A stretch of 15,961 bases of DNA from Burkholderiales bacterium (GCA_014378085.1 JACMOJ010000050.1:1-15961); one strand, 5' to 3'; positions 6,154-14,774 are shown, counted from the stretch's first letter. Notes: a model not told the origin generated them from the letters alone. Translations and numbers: made by a program.

Positions 6154-7614
6154 ATGCAAGACTTGCTTGTACGCTTGTCACCCAAATCCATCCCCCTGAG
6201 CCACATCAACACCATGACCACCGCGCCTAAAGGACACCTGCTACTGGTCGACGATGACGCCGACCTGCTCAAGCTGCTTGCGATCCGCTTGAAGGCCAAT
6301 GGCTACGCCGTCACGACCGCGTCAAGCGGACAACAGGCGTTATCGATGATTGCCGGCGAGCGGCCCGACTTGGTCGTCACCGATTTGCGTATGGACGGTA
6401 TCGACGGCATGGCGTTGTTTGCGCAGATCAATGAACGCTATACCGGGTTACCGGTGATCATGTTGACCGCACACGGCACCATCCCGGATGCGGTGGCCGC
6501 AACTAAAGAAGGGCTGTTTGGTTATCTCACCAAACCTTACGACACTAATGACTTAATGGCACAAATTGATCGCGCACTGACGCTGCATGGCACGCACGGC
6601 GCGATCAATCGTGGCCGCAATATCCCACACAGCGGCGCAGGCACAGCTAACGCCGCCAACGCGGCGGGAGCCTGGCGCGCCGCCATCATCACCCGCTCAC
6701 CGAGCATGGAAGAGTTGTTGGTTCGCACCGAGCGGGTCGCGCAGGGCGAAGCGTGTGTGCTGATCCAAGGCGAGAGTGGTACCGGCAAAGAAGTATTGGC
6801 ACGTGCCCTGCATGAGGCGAGTCCACGTGCAGGTAAACCATTTGTCGCGCTCAACTGCGGTGCCATTCCGGAAAACCTTTTAGAAAGTGAATTGTTCGGC
6901 CACAAGAATGGTGCTTTCACAGGTGCAATTGCCGATCACACGGGTCTCTTTCTCGAAGCCGATGGCGGCACATTGTTTTTAGATGAAATTGCCGATATGC
7001 CATTGCCGTTGCAAGTGAAGTTGCTGCGCGCACTGGAAACGCACGAGGTGCGGCCGGTGGGCTCGGTGAAAAGTGTGCCGGTCGACGTGCGGATTGTCTC
7101 GGCAAGCCATCGGGATTTGGTCAAAGCGCGCGACGATGGGGAGTTTCGCGAAGACCTTTTCTACCGCCTAAATGTGGTCACCCTCAAGGTACCCGCTCTG
7201 CGCGAACGGCGCGAGGATATTCCGCTACTGCTCATGCATTTCATCAAGCTTATCTCAGCGCGCTACGCCAAACGCGTCACGGGGTTTGCGCCTGATGCGT
7301 TATCGATGATGCTGGCCGCGCCTTGGCCCGGCAATATTCGCCAACTGCTCAACGTCGCAGAACAGGCGGTCGCGCTCACCACCTCCGACATCGTTCCGGT
7401 CAGCGTGGTGGAACAAGCGATACAGCTGGGCAAAGACAGCCTCGACGGCTTTGAAGAAGCACGCAAAGAGTTTGAGTACGACTACCTGACGAGATTGCTC
7501 AAGCTCACCCAAGGCAGCGTCACCCAAGCGGCCAAGATTGCCAAACGTAATCGCACCGAGTTCTACAAATTATTGCAACGGCACGGACTTGAGGCGTCGC
7601 ATTTCAAACAGTAA
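6154..7614 (+). CDS. glrR: GlrR/QseF-like sigma-54-dependent response regulator
   Basis: A 486-residue activator from the ATG at 6154, which has AGAGG six bases upstream; the start at 6214 (MTTAPKGHLLLVDDDADLL) is the alternative and would begin nearer the receiver domain. The receiver domain has the acidic DDD pocket near residue 33, phospho-acceptor Asp 77 (VVTDLRMDG), Thr 105 (MLTAHGT) and Lys 127 (YLTKPYD). The AAA+ domain has Walker A GESGTGKE (206-213), an intact GAFTGA loop for sigma-54 contact (253-258), Walker B GGTLFLDE (271-278) and WPGNIRQL. The C-terminal Fis-type helix-turn-helix (QGSVTQAAKIAKRNRTEFYK) is the typical GlrR ending. In enterobacteria the phosphorylated protein activates sigma-54 promoters such as those of glmY and rpoE; targets here are unknown. 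It is presumably phosphorylated by the kinase encoded upstream. Confidence 0.92.
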   Translation: MQDLLVRLSPKSIPLSHINTMTTAPKGHLLLVDDDADLLKLLAIRLKANGYAVTTASSGQQALSMIAGERPDLVVTDLRMDGIDGMALFAQINERYTGLPVIMLTAHGTIPDAVAATKEGLFGYLTKPYDTNDLMAQIDRALTLHGTHGAINRGRNIPHSGAGTANAANAAGAWRAAIITRSPSMEELLVRTERVAQGEACVLIQGESGTGKEVLARALHEASPRAGKPFVALNCGAIPENLLESELFGHKNGAFTGAIADHTGLFLEADGGTLFLDEIADMPLPLQVKLLRALETHEVRPVGSVKSVPVDVRIVSASHRDLVKARDDGEFREDLFYRLNVVTLKVPALRERREDIPLLLMHFIKLISARYAKRVTGFAPDALSMMLAAPWPGNIRQLLNVAEQAVALTTSDIVPVSVVEQAIQLGKDSLDGFEEARKEFEYDYLTRLLKLTQGSVTQAAKIAKRNRTEFYKLLQRHGLEASHFKQ

Positions 7615-7623
7615 CGTGCTGCG

Positions 7624-7896
7624 ATGCCGCTCCGCAAAATCGCGGGAATGCTTGATCGCATGGCGCAAACCATTTTGCGCGACCCCGTTCCGCAATTGCA
7701 ACAGATTACCGCACCCACCCTGCTCTTGTGGGGTGAACAAGATGCGTTAATTCCTATCACCAATGCACAAGACTACTTACGCGCGTTGCCGAACGCCAAA
7801 CTCGTGACATTGCCGGGTGTCGGGCATGTGCCGCAGGAAGAGGCTCCGGCCATATCGCTTGCGCCGCTAACCGCATTTTTGAATACCCCGCAGTAG
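7624..7896 (+). pseudogene. C-terminal remnant of an alpha/beta-hydrolase
   Basis: Ninety codons whose sequence matches only the last third of an alpha/beta-hydrolase of the roughly 300-residue epoxide-hydrolase/esterase kind. It begins in the cap-to-core linker (DPVPQLQQITAPTLLLWGEQ). It keeps the acid residue (GEQDALIP) and the catalytic His (LPGVGHVPQEE), but the N-terminal half with the oxyanion loop and the GxSxG nucleophile is absent. It cannot be an active hydrolase alone. It lies 9 nt after the glrR stop and in the same frame, with no clear ribosome binding site. The deletion that removed the 5' part probably ended near the glrR stop. Whether the remnant is translated is unknown. Confidence 0.7.
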
Positions 7897-7912
7897 CAGC
7901 AGCGACGACGGC

Positions 7913-8872
7913 TCAATACCCGCGTTTGGTTTCCACTAGGTCAGGCAATAATCCGGTGGTGCGAAAACGCGCCACATTTGAGGCGACGATTTTTGCCGCA
8001 CTCTGCCAATCGGTAGGCGCAGAAATATGCGGCAACACCGTGACTTTCTGGTGATGCCAAAGTGGGCTCGCCGCGTCCAACGGCTCCTCTTCAAACACGT
8101 CGAGCACCGCATGTGAAAGTGGGTGGTTATCCAACGCCGCCAACAGCGCAGCGGCATCCACTACCGCGCCGCGAGCAAAATTAATAATCTTGGCACCCTC
8201 ACGCATACACGCGATGCGTTCTGCATTAATCAAATGACGGGTGTCGGACGTTAGCGGCAGCAACACCACCACGATATTGGCATCGGCAAGCACACGACGC
8301 AGGCCCGCTTCACCGGTAAATGTTTCCACCCCATCAAGCGTCTTCTCAGATTGGCTCCAGCCCGTGACGCGATAACCCGCTGCAACCAAACGCCTGGCGG
8401 CCGCGCGGCCTAGCTCCCCCAAACCAAGCATGCCGACGTTCACATCACCCGCCGCAACATACGCCTGTGGACGCCACAGGCGCTGCCGCTGCTGTGCCGC
8501 GTAAACCGGCATATCGCGATGTAGATAGAGCGTCCATGCCAACACAGCTTCGGCCATCGTATTGGCAAGGGTAGGGTCCACCAATCTCACCAGCGGCAAC
8601 TGCCGCGCTGCAACGAGCGGCACAATGCGCTCCACCCCCGCCCACACGCTGTGTACCCAACGCAGATTGGGGTAACGCGCTAGGCGCTCTGGTGCAGGAT
8701 CGGCGACGATGGCCACTTCCACTCCCGCCATATCGCGCTCATCCAAGGCGTTATCGTCAACAACACGTTCATGCGGCATCGCTTCACCCAGCGCTTCGCG
8801 CCAACGCCCGCCGTCGTGCCGCGAGATAAACACAATCGGTGCATTTGCTGACGCCATGCAATGTTCCGTCAC
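7913..8872 (-). CDS. GhrA-like D-isomer 2-hydroxyacid dehydrogenase
   Basis: A 319-residue cytoplasmic NAD(P)H-dependent reductase of the GhrA (glyoxylate/hydroxypyruvate reductase A) branch; such enzymes reduce small 2-oxoacids to D-2-hydroxyacids. The Rossmann loop is GMLGLGELG (147-155). The catalytic set is Arg 234 (NFARGAVVD), Glu 263 (DVFEEEPL) and His 282 (LPHISAPT). The C-terminal RGY ending is typical of GhrA-type enzymes. The GTG start at 8872 overlaps the stop of the preceding VOC gene by four bases (GTGA), suggesting translational coupling; the ATG at 8857 is an alternative. It is the last gene of the long minus-strand run that begins with iscR and converges on the hydrolase remnant. 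Fold and class are firm; the exact substrate is not. Confidence 0.9.
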   Translation of the reverse strand: MTEHCMASANAPIVFISRHDGGRWREALGEAMPHERVVDDNALDERDMAGVEVAIVADPAPERLARYPNLRWVHSVWAGVERIVPLVAARQLPLVRLVDPTLANTMAEAVLAWTLYLHRDMPVYAAQQRQRLWRPQAYVAAGDVNVGMLGLGELGRAAARRLVAAGYRVTGWSQSEKTLDGVETFTGEAGLRRVLADANIVVVLLPLTSDTRHLINAERIACMREGAKIINFARGAVVDAAALLAALDNHPLSHAVLDVFEEEPLDAASPLWHHQKVTVLPHISAPTDWQSAAKIVASNVARFRTTGLLPDLVETKRGY

Positions 8873-9282
8873 TTCGCGTAAACCATATCCATATGGCGGA
8901 AGGCTTTGATCTCAAGCGGATTGCCAAACGGATCAACAAAAAACATGGTGCGTTGCTCGCCCGGCTCACCGGCAAAACGGACCGACGGCGAAATCACAAA
9001 CGGCGTTGCCGCCGCATTGAGGCGATCCGCTAGCAACTGCCATTCCGCTAATGGCAGCACTACACCAAAGTGCGGCATTGGCACCATGTGCTCACCAACG
9101 CGGCCGGTCGGGGCGCTCGTTAGCGGCTCGCCAAGGTGCAGCGATAACTGATGTCCAAAGAAAGAAAAATCGACCCACGTTGACGTGCTGCGACCTTCTT
9201 CACAGCCCAGCAGCCCGCCGTAGAACTGCCGCGCAATATCCAGATCGGTTATGTTTAGGGCCAAGTGGAAAATACTTGTCAT
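8869..9282 (-). CDS. VOC (glyoxalase/bleomycin-resistance) fold protein
   Basis: A 137-residue single-domain vicinal-oxygen-chelate protein. The start at 9282 gives MTSIFHLALNITDLDIARQF, the classic first beta-alpha unit of the fold, with AAGG eight bases upstream. Later motifs are HFGVVLPLAEW (second unit) and FFVDPFGNPLEIKAF (last strand). Candidate metal ligands are His 6, His near residue 76 and Glu in LEIKAF, the usual H/H/E arrangement. The family includes glyoxalase I, dioxygenases and antibiotic-binding proteins, and I cannot pick the reaction. It begins 13 nt after the iscX stop and overlaps the downstream dehydrogenase gene by four bases, so it appears to be part of the isc transcript. 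A joint role with the dehydrogenase in 2-oxoaldehyde or 2-hydroxyacid metabolism is only a guess. Confidence 0.82.
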   Translation of the reverse strand: MTSIFHLALNITDLDIARQFYGGLLGCEEGRSTSTWVDFSFFGHQLSLHLGEPLTSAPTGRVGEHMVPMPHFGVVLPLAEWQLLADRLNAAATPFVISPSVRFAGEPGEQRTMFFVDPFGNPLEIKAFRHMDMVYAK

Positions 9283-9295
9283 CGCGTTGCCTTGA

Positions 9296-9496
9296 CTATT
9301 CCAGCTCTTCAATCCACGCGGCTTGGATGGCTTCCAAAATCTTTTCTCCCGACCGCTCCGGTGAATCACTGAATTCAGGCAGCGCCATCACCCATGTGTG
9401 GAGGTCGGTAAAGCGAATGGTCTTCGGGTCGATGTCAGGATGCGCATCGGATAGCTGAATCGCGATCTCCAGCGTGTCGGTCCATTTGAGAGCCAT
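9296..9496 (-). CDS. iscX: Fe-S assembly protein IscX (YfhJ)
   Basis: A 66-residue acidic protein, the same length as E. coli IscX. It begins MALKWTDTLEIAIQLSDAHP, contains the conserved D-P-K-T-I-R-F-T-D-L-H-x-W-V block (residues 23-36), and ends ILEAIQAAWIEELE. IscX binds IscS and iron and modulates the rate of cluster assembly on IscU. Its ATG shares one base with the fdx stop (TGATG), so translation is probably coupled. It is the last canonical isc gene in this operon. Confidence 0.95.
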   Translation of the reverse strand: MALKWTDTLEIAIQLSDAHPDIDPKTIRFTDLHTWVMALPEFSDSPERSGEKILEAIQAAWIEELE

Positions 9497-9834
9497 CAGT
9501 GGTTCTCCCGTGCATGGTTAATGGTGTACTTCGGAATCTCGATGGTGAGCGGCGTTGCCCCAACCTTGAGCTGACAGGACAGGCGCGACTGCGGCGTGAG
9601 CCCCCACGCCATATCGAGCATGTCTTCTTCTTTTTCTTCCGCTTCGGGCAGCGATGAAATACCCTCGCGGACGATGATGTGGCAAGTGGTGCAGGCACAC
9701 GATTTTTCGCAAGCGTGTTCGATGGCGATATTGTTTTGCAGCATCGCGTCACACAGCGACGTGCCGGGCGCAACGTCGAGGCTCGCGCCCGCCGCGCAAA
9801 GTTTTTCGTGGGGAAGAATGGTGATGATTGTCAT
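9496..9834 (-). CDS. fdx: ISC-type [2Fe-2S] ferredoxin
   Basis: A 112-residue adrenodoxin-type ferredoxin that delivers electrons to IscS/IscU during cluster assembly. The ligands are Cys 42, Cys 48, Cys 51 and Cys 87 in EHACEKSCACTTCHIIV and SRLSCQL, at the same numbers as E. coli Fdx, and the extra Cys 46 is also kept. The start at 9834 (MTIITILPHE) is chosen because it gives the family length. The frame is open for 46 more codons upstream, but that part overlaps hscA and resembles nothing. One base separates the hscA stop from this ATG. Confidence 0.95.
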   Translation of the reverse strand: MTIITILPHEKLCAAGASLDVAPGTSLCDAMLQNNIAIEHACEKSCACTTCHIIVREGISSLPEAEEKEEDMLDMAWGLTPQSRLSCQLKVGATPLTIEIPKYTINHARENH

Positions 9835-9835
9835 G

Positions 9836-11734
9836 TCATTTAGTCTTTGCCAATTGCTGCCGCTGCCCGATTTGTGCAGCAACGTCGAGCGATTTTCCGG
9901 TAAGTGCCTTCGCGACACTCTTGTCCATGCGTTTGGCGGCGAATGCTTCCGTTGCCGCCGAGAGTTTATCAATCGATGCCTTGATCGCCCGCGCTTCGCC
10001 TTCGGATTGGCAGCGATGCAATGTCTCGATTGTTTGTAATATCAGCGAACGCTCGGCTGCGCTCAGCAAATCGGCATCCACCGCCATCGCCGCGTGAACG
10101 GCTTCGATCAGTCGTTGCGCGTCGGTTCGTGCTTCTGCCAATACCCGCGCCGCAGCGTCGTCTTTTGCATAGGTGAAACTCGCTTGCAGCATAGTGGCGA
10201 TCTCTGCGTCGGTCAGGCCGTAGGATGGTTTGACATCGACTTGCGCGACAACACCACTCGTAAGCTCTTGGGCAACAACCGAGACCAGTCCGTCCGCATC
10301 GACCTGAAACGTCACGCGTATCCGCGCCGCACCAGCTACCATTGGCGGGATGCCGCGTAATGTGAAATGGGCGAGCGACCGACAGTCTTTCACCAACTCA
10401 CGCTCGCCCTGCACCACGTGCATCGCCATCGCCGTTTGGCCGTCCTTGAACGTGGTGAATTCTTGCGCTCGCGCGACTGGGATGGTGGAATTACGCGGCA
10501 CCAGTTTTTCAACTAAGCCGCCCATGGTCTCAATGCCCAACGAAAGTGGAATCACGTCGAGCAGCAACATGTCTTCACCAGACTTGTTACCGGCGAGCAC
10601 GTTTGCCTGAATCGCTGCACCGAGCGCGACAACTTTGTCAGGGTCCACGTTATTCAAAAGCGGCTTACCGAAAAATCCATTCACCGCCGCTTGTACGTGC
10701 AGCATCCGCGTCGCGCCGCCCACCATGACGATGCCTTTAATATCGTCGACAGCAAGTTTGGCGTCGCGCAGCGCTTTTTTTACAGGCAACAACGTGCGAT
10801 CCACCAGATGTGAGGTCATATTGTGGAAATCAGCGCGCGACAGTTTTACGTTGAGAGTCTGGCCGTAGCTGAGTTGAATTTCCGCCGACGCGTGTTCAGC
10901 CGTGGTGAGGTCTTCTTTCACCGCACGTGCCGCCATCAACATACGGCGCAAATCCTTATGATTTGCACTCGCCAGCCCATGCAGCTTGCGCCAGTGTGCG
11001 GCAATGGCTTGATCAAAATCATCACCGCCGAGTGCTGCGTCACCGTTGGTGGATAACACCTCAAACACGCCGCGGGTCAGCTTAAGAATGGAAATATCAA
11101 ACGTGCCGCCGCCCAGGTCGAACACGGCAAACGTGCCCTCGCTCGCGTTATCGAGTCCATAAGCAATCGCCGCGGCCGTCGGCTCATTAAGTAGCCGGAG
11201 CACGTTGAGGCCAGCGAGTCGAGCGGCGTCTTTGGTGGCTTGACGCTGCGCGTCGTCAAAATACGCTGGCACCGTGATGACCGCACCGACCAGCGGCCCT
11301 GCCAGCGCGGCCTCGGCTTGCTCACGCAGCACCCGAAGAATATCGGCTGATACGTCTACCGGCGATTTCAAGCCGGCGGCGGTTTCGATTTTCACCATGC
11401 CGGGCGTATCCACAAATGTGTAAGGGAGCGCACCATAGCGCGCAACGTCCGCCATGCCACGGCCCATAAATCGCTTTACCGAAACAATGGTGTTGGCGGG
11501 ATCATCGGCCTGCTCGGCTTTTGGCTTACTGCCAACGCTAACAGTGCCGTCTGCAAAGTAGCGGACCACTGAGGGGGTCAATTTTTCACCCTCATGGTTC
11601 AGCAGGATTTCAGCCGCACCGCTTTTTACGGTGGCAATGAGGGAGTTGGTGGTGCCGAGATCGATGCCAACCGCCAAGCGATGCTCGTGCGGGGCGGTGG
11701 ATTCTCCGGGTTCAGCAATTTGTAGCAACGCCAT
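9836..11734 (-). CDS. hscA: Hsp70-type chaperone HscA
   Basis: A 632-residue specialised Hsp70 that, with HscB, uses ATP to promote cluster transfer from IscU. The ATPase domain has [10 protein letters not shown] (22-31), [13 protein letters not shown], the [18 protein letters not shown] block and [11 protein letters not shown]. The substrate domain follows with [14 protein letters not shown] and lacks the long acidic DnaK tail. The first 20 residues form the short N-terminal extension typical of HscA. The chaperone recognises the LPPVK motif, which is present in the IscU encoded here. It starts 8 nt after the hscB stop and runs almost directly into fdx. Confidence 0.96.
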   Translation of the reverse strand: MALLQIAEPGESTAPHEHRLAVGIDLGTTNSLIATVKSGAAEILLNHEGEKLTPSVVRYFADGTVSVGSKPKAEQADDPANTIVSVKRFMGRGMADVARYGALPYTFVDTPGMVKIETAAGLKSPVDVSADILRVLREQAEAALAGPLVGAVITVPAYFDDAQRQATKDAARLAGLNVLRLLNEPTAAAIAYGLDNASEGTFAVFDLGGGTFDISILKLTRGVFEVLSTNGDAALGGDDFDQAIAAHWRKLHGLASANHKDLRRMLMAARAVKEDLTTAEHASAEIQLSYGQTLNVKLSRADFHNMTSHLVDRTLLPVKKALRDAKLAVDDIKGIVMVGGATRMLHVQAAVNGFFGKPLLNNVDPDKVVALGAAIQANVLAGNKSGEDMLLLDVIPLSLGIETMGGLVEKLVPRNSTIPVARAQEFTTFKDGQTAMAMHVVQGERELVKDCRSLAHFTLRGIPPMVAGAARIRVTFQVDADGLVSVVAQELTSGVVAQVDVKPSYGLTDAEIATMLQASFTYAKDDAAARVLAEARTDAQRLIEAVHAAMAVDADLLSAAERSLILQTIETLHRCQSEGEARAIKASIDKLSAATEAFAAKRMDKSVAKALTGKSLDVAAQIGQRQQLAKTK

Positions 11735-11742
11735 GATTTGTT

Positions 11743-12276
11743 CTAACTTTCAATCGCTTCGCTGGCAAGATCAATTTCTTCGCCAAGCTTTTCGAGGAAA
11801 CGTAGTTTACGCACGGTTTCACGCGCCTCACGCATGCTCGCCGGGTCGGACAATTGTGCGGCGAGTAATGTAAATAACGCCCGCTCTTCAGCGCGCTTAT
11901 CGTCGGCCAGTTGCCGCAGCGCATCTTCGTTGTGATCGGTCCGCGCGGCTACCACCGCTTCGCGCCACTCCATCTGCTGCATCAAGAATGCAACGGGCAT
12001 GGCGGTGTTTGATTCTTCCTCTGTGTCAATGCCATTGAGTTTGAGAAGATACCGTCCACGAGCGAGCGGTGACTTCAGCGTTCGATACGCTTCGTTAACC
12101 TGCATTGCCCACTGCGCGGCTATACGCTTTTCAACGTCGGGCGCATTGGCAAATCGGTCTGGGTGTACCTCGCGCTGCACATCGCGGTAGGTTTGGTCGA
12201 GCCGAGCGATATCTAGGTCAAAACCCACTGGCTGCCCGAATAAAGCAAAGTGACTCTTGGAAAAATCGGGGCTCAT
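11743..12276 (-). CDS. hscB: J-domain co-chaperone HscB
   Basis: A 177-residue J-protein (E. coli HscB is 171). The N-terminal J domain begins [20 protein letters not shown] and contains the HPD motif ([11 protein letters not shown], residues 36-46), which stimulates HscA ATPase. The rest of the J domain reads [20 protein letters not shown]. The C-terminal three-helix domain binds IscU; its start, [11 protein letters not shown], is the conserved family signature. The usual close coupling to iscA is broken here by a 262-nt repeat-rich spacer upstream. The Shine-Dalgarno before the ATG is poor. Confidence 0.95.
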   Translation of the reverse strand: MSPDFSKSHFALFGQPVGFDLDIARLDQTYRDVQREVHPDRFANAPDVEKRIAAQWAMQVNEAYRTLKSPLARGRYLLKLNGIDTEEESNTAMPVAFLMQQMEWREAVVAARTDHNEDALRQLADDKRAEERALFTLLAAQLSDPASMREARETVRKLRFLEKLGEEIDLASEAIES

Positions 12277-12538
12277 GACACGTTCAGTAAGAGCGGTGGA
12301 AAATGCGCACCGCGATGTTTGTTAAGATTTACCGACGACGGCAAGGCTAGGTGGATCTGATGTTGGCTTGGCGGTTTGGTGGCCTGGTGCTTGGGGCTCG
12401 GCTTGGGGCTGGGCTTAGTACCTGGTGGCTTGATGGCTGAGTGCCTAGGGCTTTGTGCTTTGTGCCGGTGCAATGTGCTTAGTGCTTAGTGCTCGGTGGC
12501 TGAGGCCCGACGAATGGCGTGGGTTCAAACCATGTCAG
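12277..12538. repeat. Repeat-rich spacer between iscA and hscB
   Basis: This 262-nt spacer sits inside the operon. From about 12363 to 12500 it is a degenerate low-complexity tract, G+T-rich on the plus strand and C+A-rich on the transcribed minus strand. The core AAGC (gctt on plus) occurs nine times with variable spacing, including a near-perfect run of seven-base units (agtgctt) at 12480-12490. The remaining 80 nt before hscB are ordinary. A 66-codon minus-strand ORF (12273-12473) spans the tract, but its Pro/Lys/His-rich composition only mirrors the repeat. I see no RNA gene or promoter I would defend. Confidence 0.7.
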
Positions 12539-12862
12539 CTAGACGTTGAAGCTCTCGCCGCAACCGCATTTGTCCTTTTCTTGTGGGTTGTTGAACTTAA
12601 ATCCCTCGTTCAAACCCTCGCGCACAAAGTCGAGCTCGGTGCCATCAATATAGATAAGACTTTTTGGGTCGACAAATACCCTAACGCCGTGCGACTCAAA
12701 AGATTGATCGTCCTGCGTTGGCTCATCGACGAACTCGAGCTTGTAGGCCATCCCGGAACAGCCAGTGGTGCGCACGCCAAACCGCAACCCAACGCCTTTA
12801 CCGCGTTTGGTCATGTAGTTTTGCACGTGATTGGCAGCGCGCTCAGTTAGTGTAATTGACAT
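12539..12862 (-). CDS. iscA: A-type Fe-S carrier IscA
   Basis: A 107-residue protein, the same length as E. coli IscA. A-type carriers receive iron or clusters and pass them to apo-targets, especially [4Fe-4S] proteins. The three metal-binding cysteines are present at the canonical positions: Cys 35 (TTGCSGMAY), Cys 99 and Cys 101 (CGCGESFNV at the C-terminus). The start is supported by AAGGGAA before the ATG at 12862. It lies 23 nt downstream of iscU. After its stop the operon continues across an unusually long repeat-rich spacer to hscB. Confidence 0.96.
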   Translation of the reverse strand: MSITLTERAANHVQNYMTKRGKGVGLRFGVRTTGCSGMAYKLEFVDEPTQDDQSFESHGVRVFVDPKSLIYIDGTELDFVREGLNEGFKFNNPQEKDKCGCGESFNV

Positions 12863-12885
12863 GACAAATTTCCCTTTCGATGAGA

Positions 12886-13293
12886 CTACTCGGCCGCATC
12901 TTTTAGCGGTTCGGCGACGTACTTAGCTTTGTAGTCGGCGATTGCCGCCTTAATGGCGTCTTCGGCCAAAATTGAGCAGTGAATCTTCACCGGTGGCAGC
13001 GCAAGCTCCTCTGCAATTTGCGTGTTCTTAATCTCCCCGGCTTGTTCGATGGTCTTGCCCTTCACCCACTCGGTCACAAGAGACGATGAGGCAATCGCTG
13101 AGCCGCAGCCATAGGTCTTGAATTTTGCATCTTGGATGATGCCGTCTGCCCCAACTTTGATTTGCAGCTTCATCACGTCACCGCAAGCGGGCGCACCAAC
13201 CATGCCGGTTGCGACACCGTCTTCGTCTTTGCCAAATGAACCGACGTTGCGTGGATTTTCGTAGTGATCAATAACTTTTGTGCTGTATGCCAT
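12886..13293 (-). CDS. iscU: Fe-S cluster scaffold IscU
   Basis: A 135-residue scaffold on which [2Fe-2S] clusters are built from IscS-derived sulfur. The start at 13293 gives [20 protein letters not shown] and has GGAGAAG just upstream, so the 15-codon extension to 13338 is rejected. Assembly residues are all in place: Cys 37 and Asp 39 (GAPACGD), Cys 63 (YGCGSA), His 105/Cys 106 (IHCS). LPPVK at 99-103 is the HscA recognition motif. The C-terminus is seven residues longer than in E. coli. A hairpin lies in the 146-nt gap between iscS and this gene. Confidence 0.97.
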   Translation of the reverse strand: MAYSTKVIDHYENPRNVGSFGKDEDGVATGMVGAPACGDVMKLQIKVGADGIIQDAKFKTYGCGSAIASSSLVTEWVKGKTIEQAGEIKNTQIAEELALPPVKIHCSILAEDAIKAAIADYKAKYVAEPLKDAAE

Positions 13294-13378
13294 GATGCTT
13301 CTCCTGTGGTCAATATACGCCCGGTTTTGCGACTGCAAGTCGTCAAGCTCTGCTTGCGAATTGCCCTGAATTCAATCT

Positions 13379-13404
13379 GGCAAAAGTAGGTTTGTACTTT
13401 TGCC
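13379..13404 (-). promoter_or_regulatory. Hairpin in the iscS-iscU spacer
   Basis: Perfect 10-base arms ggcaaaagta (13379-13388) and tacttttgcc (13395-13404) enclose a 6-nt loop. It lies about 35 nt past the iscS stop and about 85 nt before the iscU start on the transcribed strand. No T run follows in the minus direction, so it is not an ordinary intrinsic terminator. An RNA-processing or stabilising element that tunes iscS against iscU is possible, but this is inference. Confidence 0.5.
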
Positions 13405-13439
13405 CGCTAGTGCTGGTGCTGCGCCCGCCAAAATCGTTT

Positions 13440-14648
13440 TCAGTGTGCGGCCCACTGTACCTTGCTAATATCAATACCCTCTTTATGCATTTCCCAAAGC
13501 GGCGACATATCGCGCAGTTTGCCAATACGTTCGCGCATGAGGTTTATGGCGAAATCGATGTCTGCTTCGGTGGTGTAACGACCAATCGAAAAACGAATCG
13601 AGGAATGTGCCATCTCGTCGTTGCGGCCCAAGGCGCGCAATACGTAGGAGGGTTCCAGCGACGCTGATGTACAAGCAGAGCCCGATGACACCGCCAACTC
13701 TTTGATGCCCATGATGAGGGATTCGCCCTCGACAAAATTAAAGCTGACATTTAGGTTATGTGGCACGCGTTGCTCAAGATCGCCATTCACATACACCTCT
13801 TCCATCCCCTTGAAGCCCGCAAGCAGACGGTCGCGCAACATGCGAATCCGTTCGCTCTCGGTGGCCATTTCTAGTCGCGCAATGCGAAATGCCTCGCCCA
13901 TGCCAACAATCTGATGTGTGGCCAGAGTGCCCGAGCGAAACCCGCGCTCATGACCGCCGCCGTGCATTTGCGCTTCCAAGCGCACGCGCGGTTTGCGGCG
14001 AACAAACAATGCACCTATACCCTTGGGCCCGTACGTTTTATGCGCGCAAAAACTCATCAAATCGACCTTCAGCGCCTGTAAATCAATTGGCACTTTGCCG
14101 GTTGCCTGCGCCGCGTCAACGTGAAAAATGATGCCCTTGTTTCGACAGATTTCACCAATTTCGGCTATCGGCTGGATGACACCGATTTCGTTATTCACGA
14201 ACAGAATCGAAACTAAAATCGTGTCGGGTCGCAATGCCGCGTTGAACACATTCATATCGATGAGGCCGTTCTCTTGCACATCAAGATAGGTTGCCTCAAA
14301 GCCCTGCCGCTCTAGCTCGCGAAATGTGTCGAGCGTCGCTTTATGCTCAGTCTTGAGCGTAATGATGTGTTTACCTTTGGTCTTGTAAAACTGTGCAGCG
14401 CCCTTTACGGCCAAATTAATCGACTCGGTGGCACCCGATGTCCAGACAATTTCTTTATCGTCGCAATTGACGAGCTTGGCGACTTCCAGCCGCGCATTGT
14501 CAACGGCCTCTTCCGCGGTCCAGCCGTAGCTGTGGCTGCGCGACGCCGGATTGCCGAAGGATTCGGTCAAAAATGGAATCATTTTTTCGGCCACACGTGG
14601 GTCCACCGGTGTGGTTGCGGAGTAGTCAAGATAGATTGGCTGTTTCAT
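13440..14648 (-). CDS. iscS: Cysteine desulfurase IscS
   Basis: A 402-residue PLP-dependent class V aminotransferase-fold enzyme that converts cysteine to alanine and carries the sulfur as a persulfide to IscU and other acceptors. It starts [20 protein letters not shown]. Key residues are His 102 (KTEHKATLD), Asp 178 ([10 protein letters not shown]), the PLP lysine Lys 204 ([12 protein letters not shown]) and the catalytic Cys 326 in [17 protein letters not shown]. All are offset by two from E. coli His 104, Lys 206 and Cys 328. The C-terminal [16 protein letters not shown] is the family tail that docks IscU. The Shine-Dalgarno is weak. iscR lies 126 nt upstream. Confidence 0.98.
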   Translation of the reverse strand: MKQPIYLDYSATTPVDPRVAEKMIPFLTESFGNPASRSHSYGWTAEEAVDNARLEVAKLVNCDDKEIVWTSGATESINLAVKGAAQFYKTKGKHIITLKTEHKATLDTFRELERQGFEATYLDVQENGLIDMNVFNAALRPDTILVSILFVNNEIGVIQPIAEIGEICRNKGIIFHVDAAQATGKVPIDLQALKVDLMSFCAHKTYGPKGIGALFVRRKPRVRLEAQMHGGGHERGFRSGTLATHQIVGMGEAFRIARLEMATESERIRMLRDRLLAGFKGMEEVYVNGDLEQRVPHNLNVSFNFVEGESLIMGIKELAVSSGSACTSASLEPSYVLRALGRNDEMAHSSIRFSIGRYTTEADIDFAINLMRERIGKLRDMSPLWEMHKEGIDISKVQWAAH

Positions 14649-14774
14649 TTATTTCTATGTCGGTTTGAAGACTAAAGGGTTGAATCGTCGATTAACTAGT
14701 GGTCGTACGTTAAGCGTAGTGGCCTTGTACACCGTGGCAGTACTCATCATGGCAGTACACGTCATGGCCGACCA
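14649..14774. other. iscR-iscS spacer with a 15-nt imperfect direct repeat
   Basis: This 126-nt spacer contains two adjacent 15-nt units, 14734-14748 (gtggcagtactcatc) and 14749-14763 (atggcagtacacgtc), right after the iscR stop. In E. coli the corresponding spacer contains a structure that protects iscR mRNA when RyhB triggers decay of iscSUA. The same place here could act similarly, but I did not find a long stable stem. Confidence 0.35.

Noticed and set aside
9835..9972. N-terminal extension of ferredoxin to 9972
   Set aside because: It lies within the hscA coding region and would add 46 unrelated residues to a protein whose length otherwise matches the family.
12273..12473. 66-codon Pro/Lys/His-rich minus-strand ORF upstream of hscB
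   Set aside because: Its composition only reflects the CA-rich repeat tract, and it has no ribosome binding site.
12525..12545. gggttcaaacc, resembling a tRNA T-arm
   Set aside because: The flanking stem does not pair beyond wobble contacts, and there is no D-arm, anticodon arm or acceptor stem around it.
12455..12850. 131-codon plus-strand ORF
   Set aside because: It is antisense to iscA, whose identity is certain from its cysteines and length.
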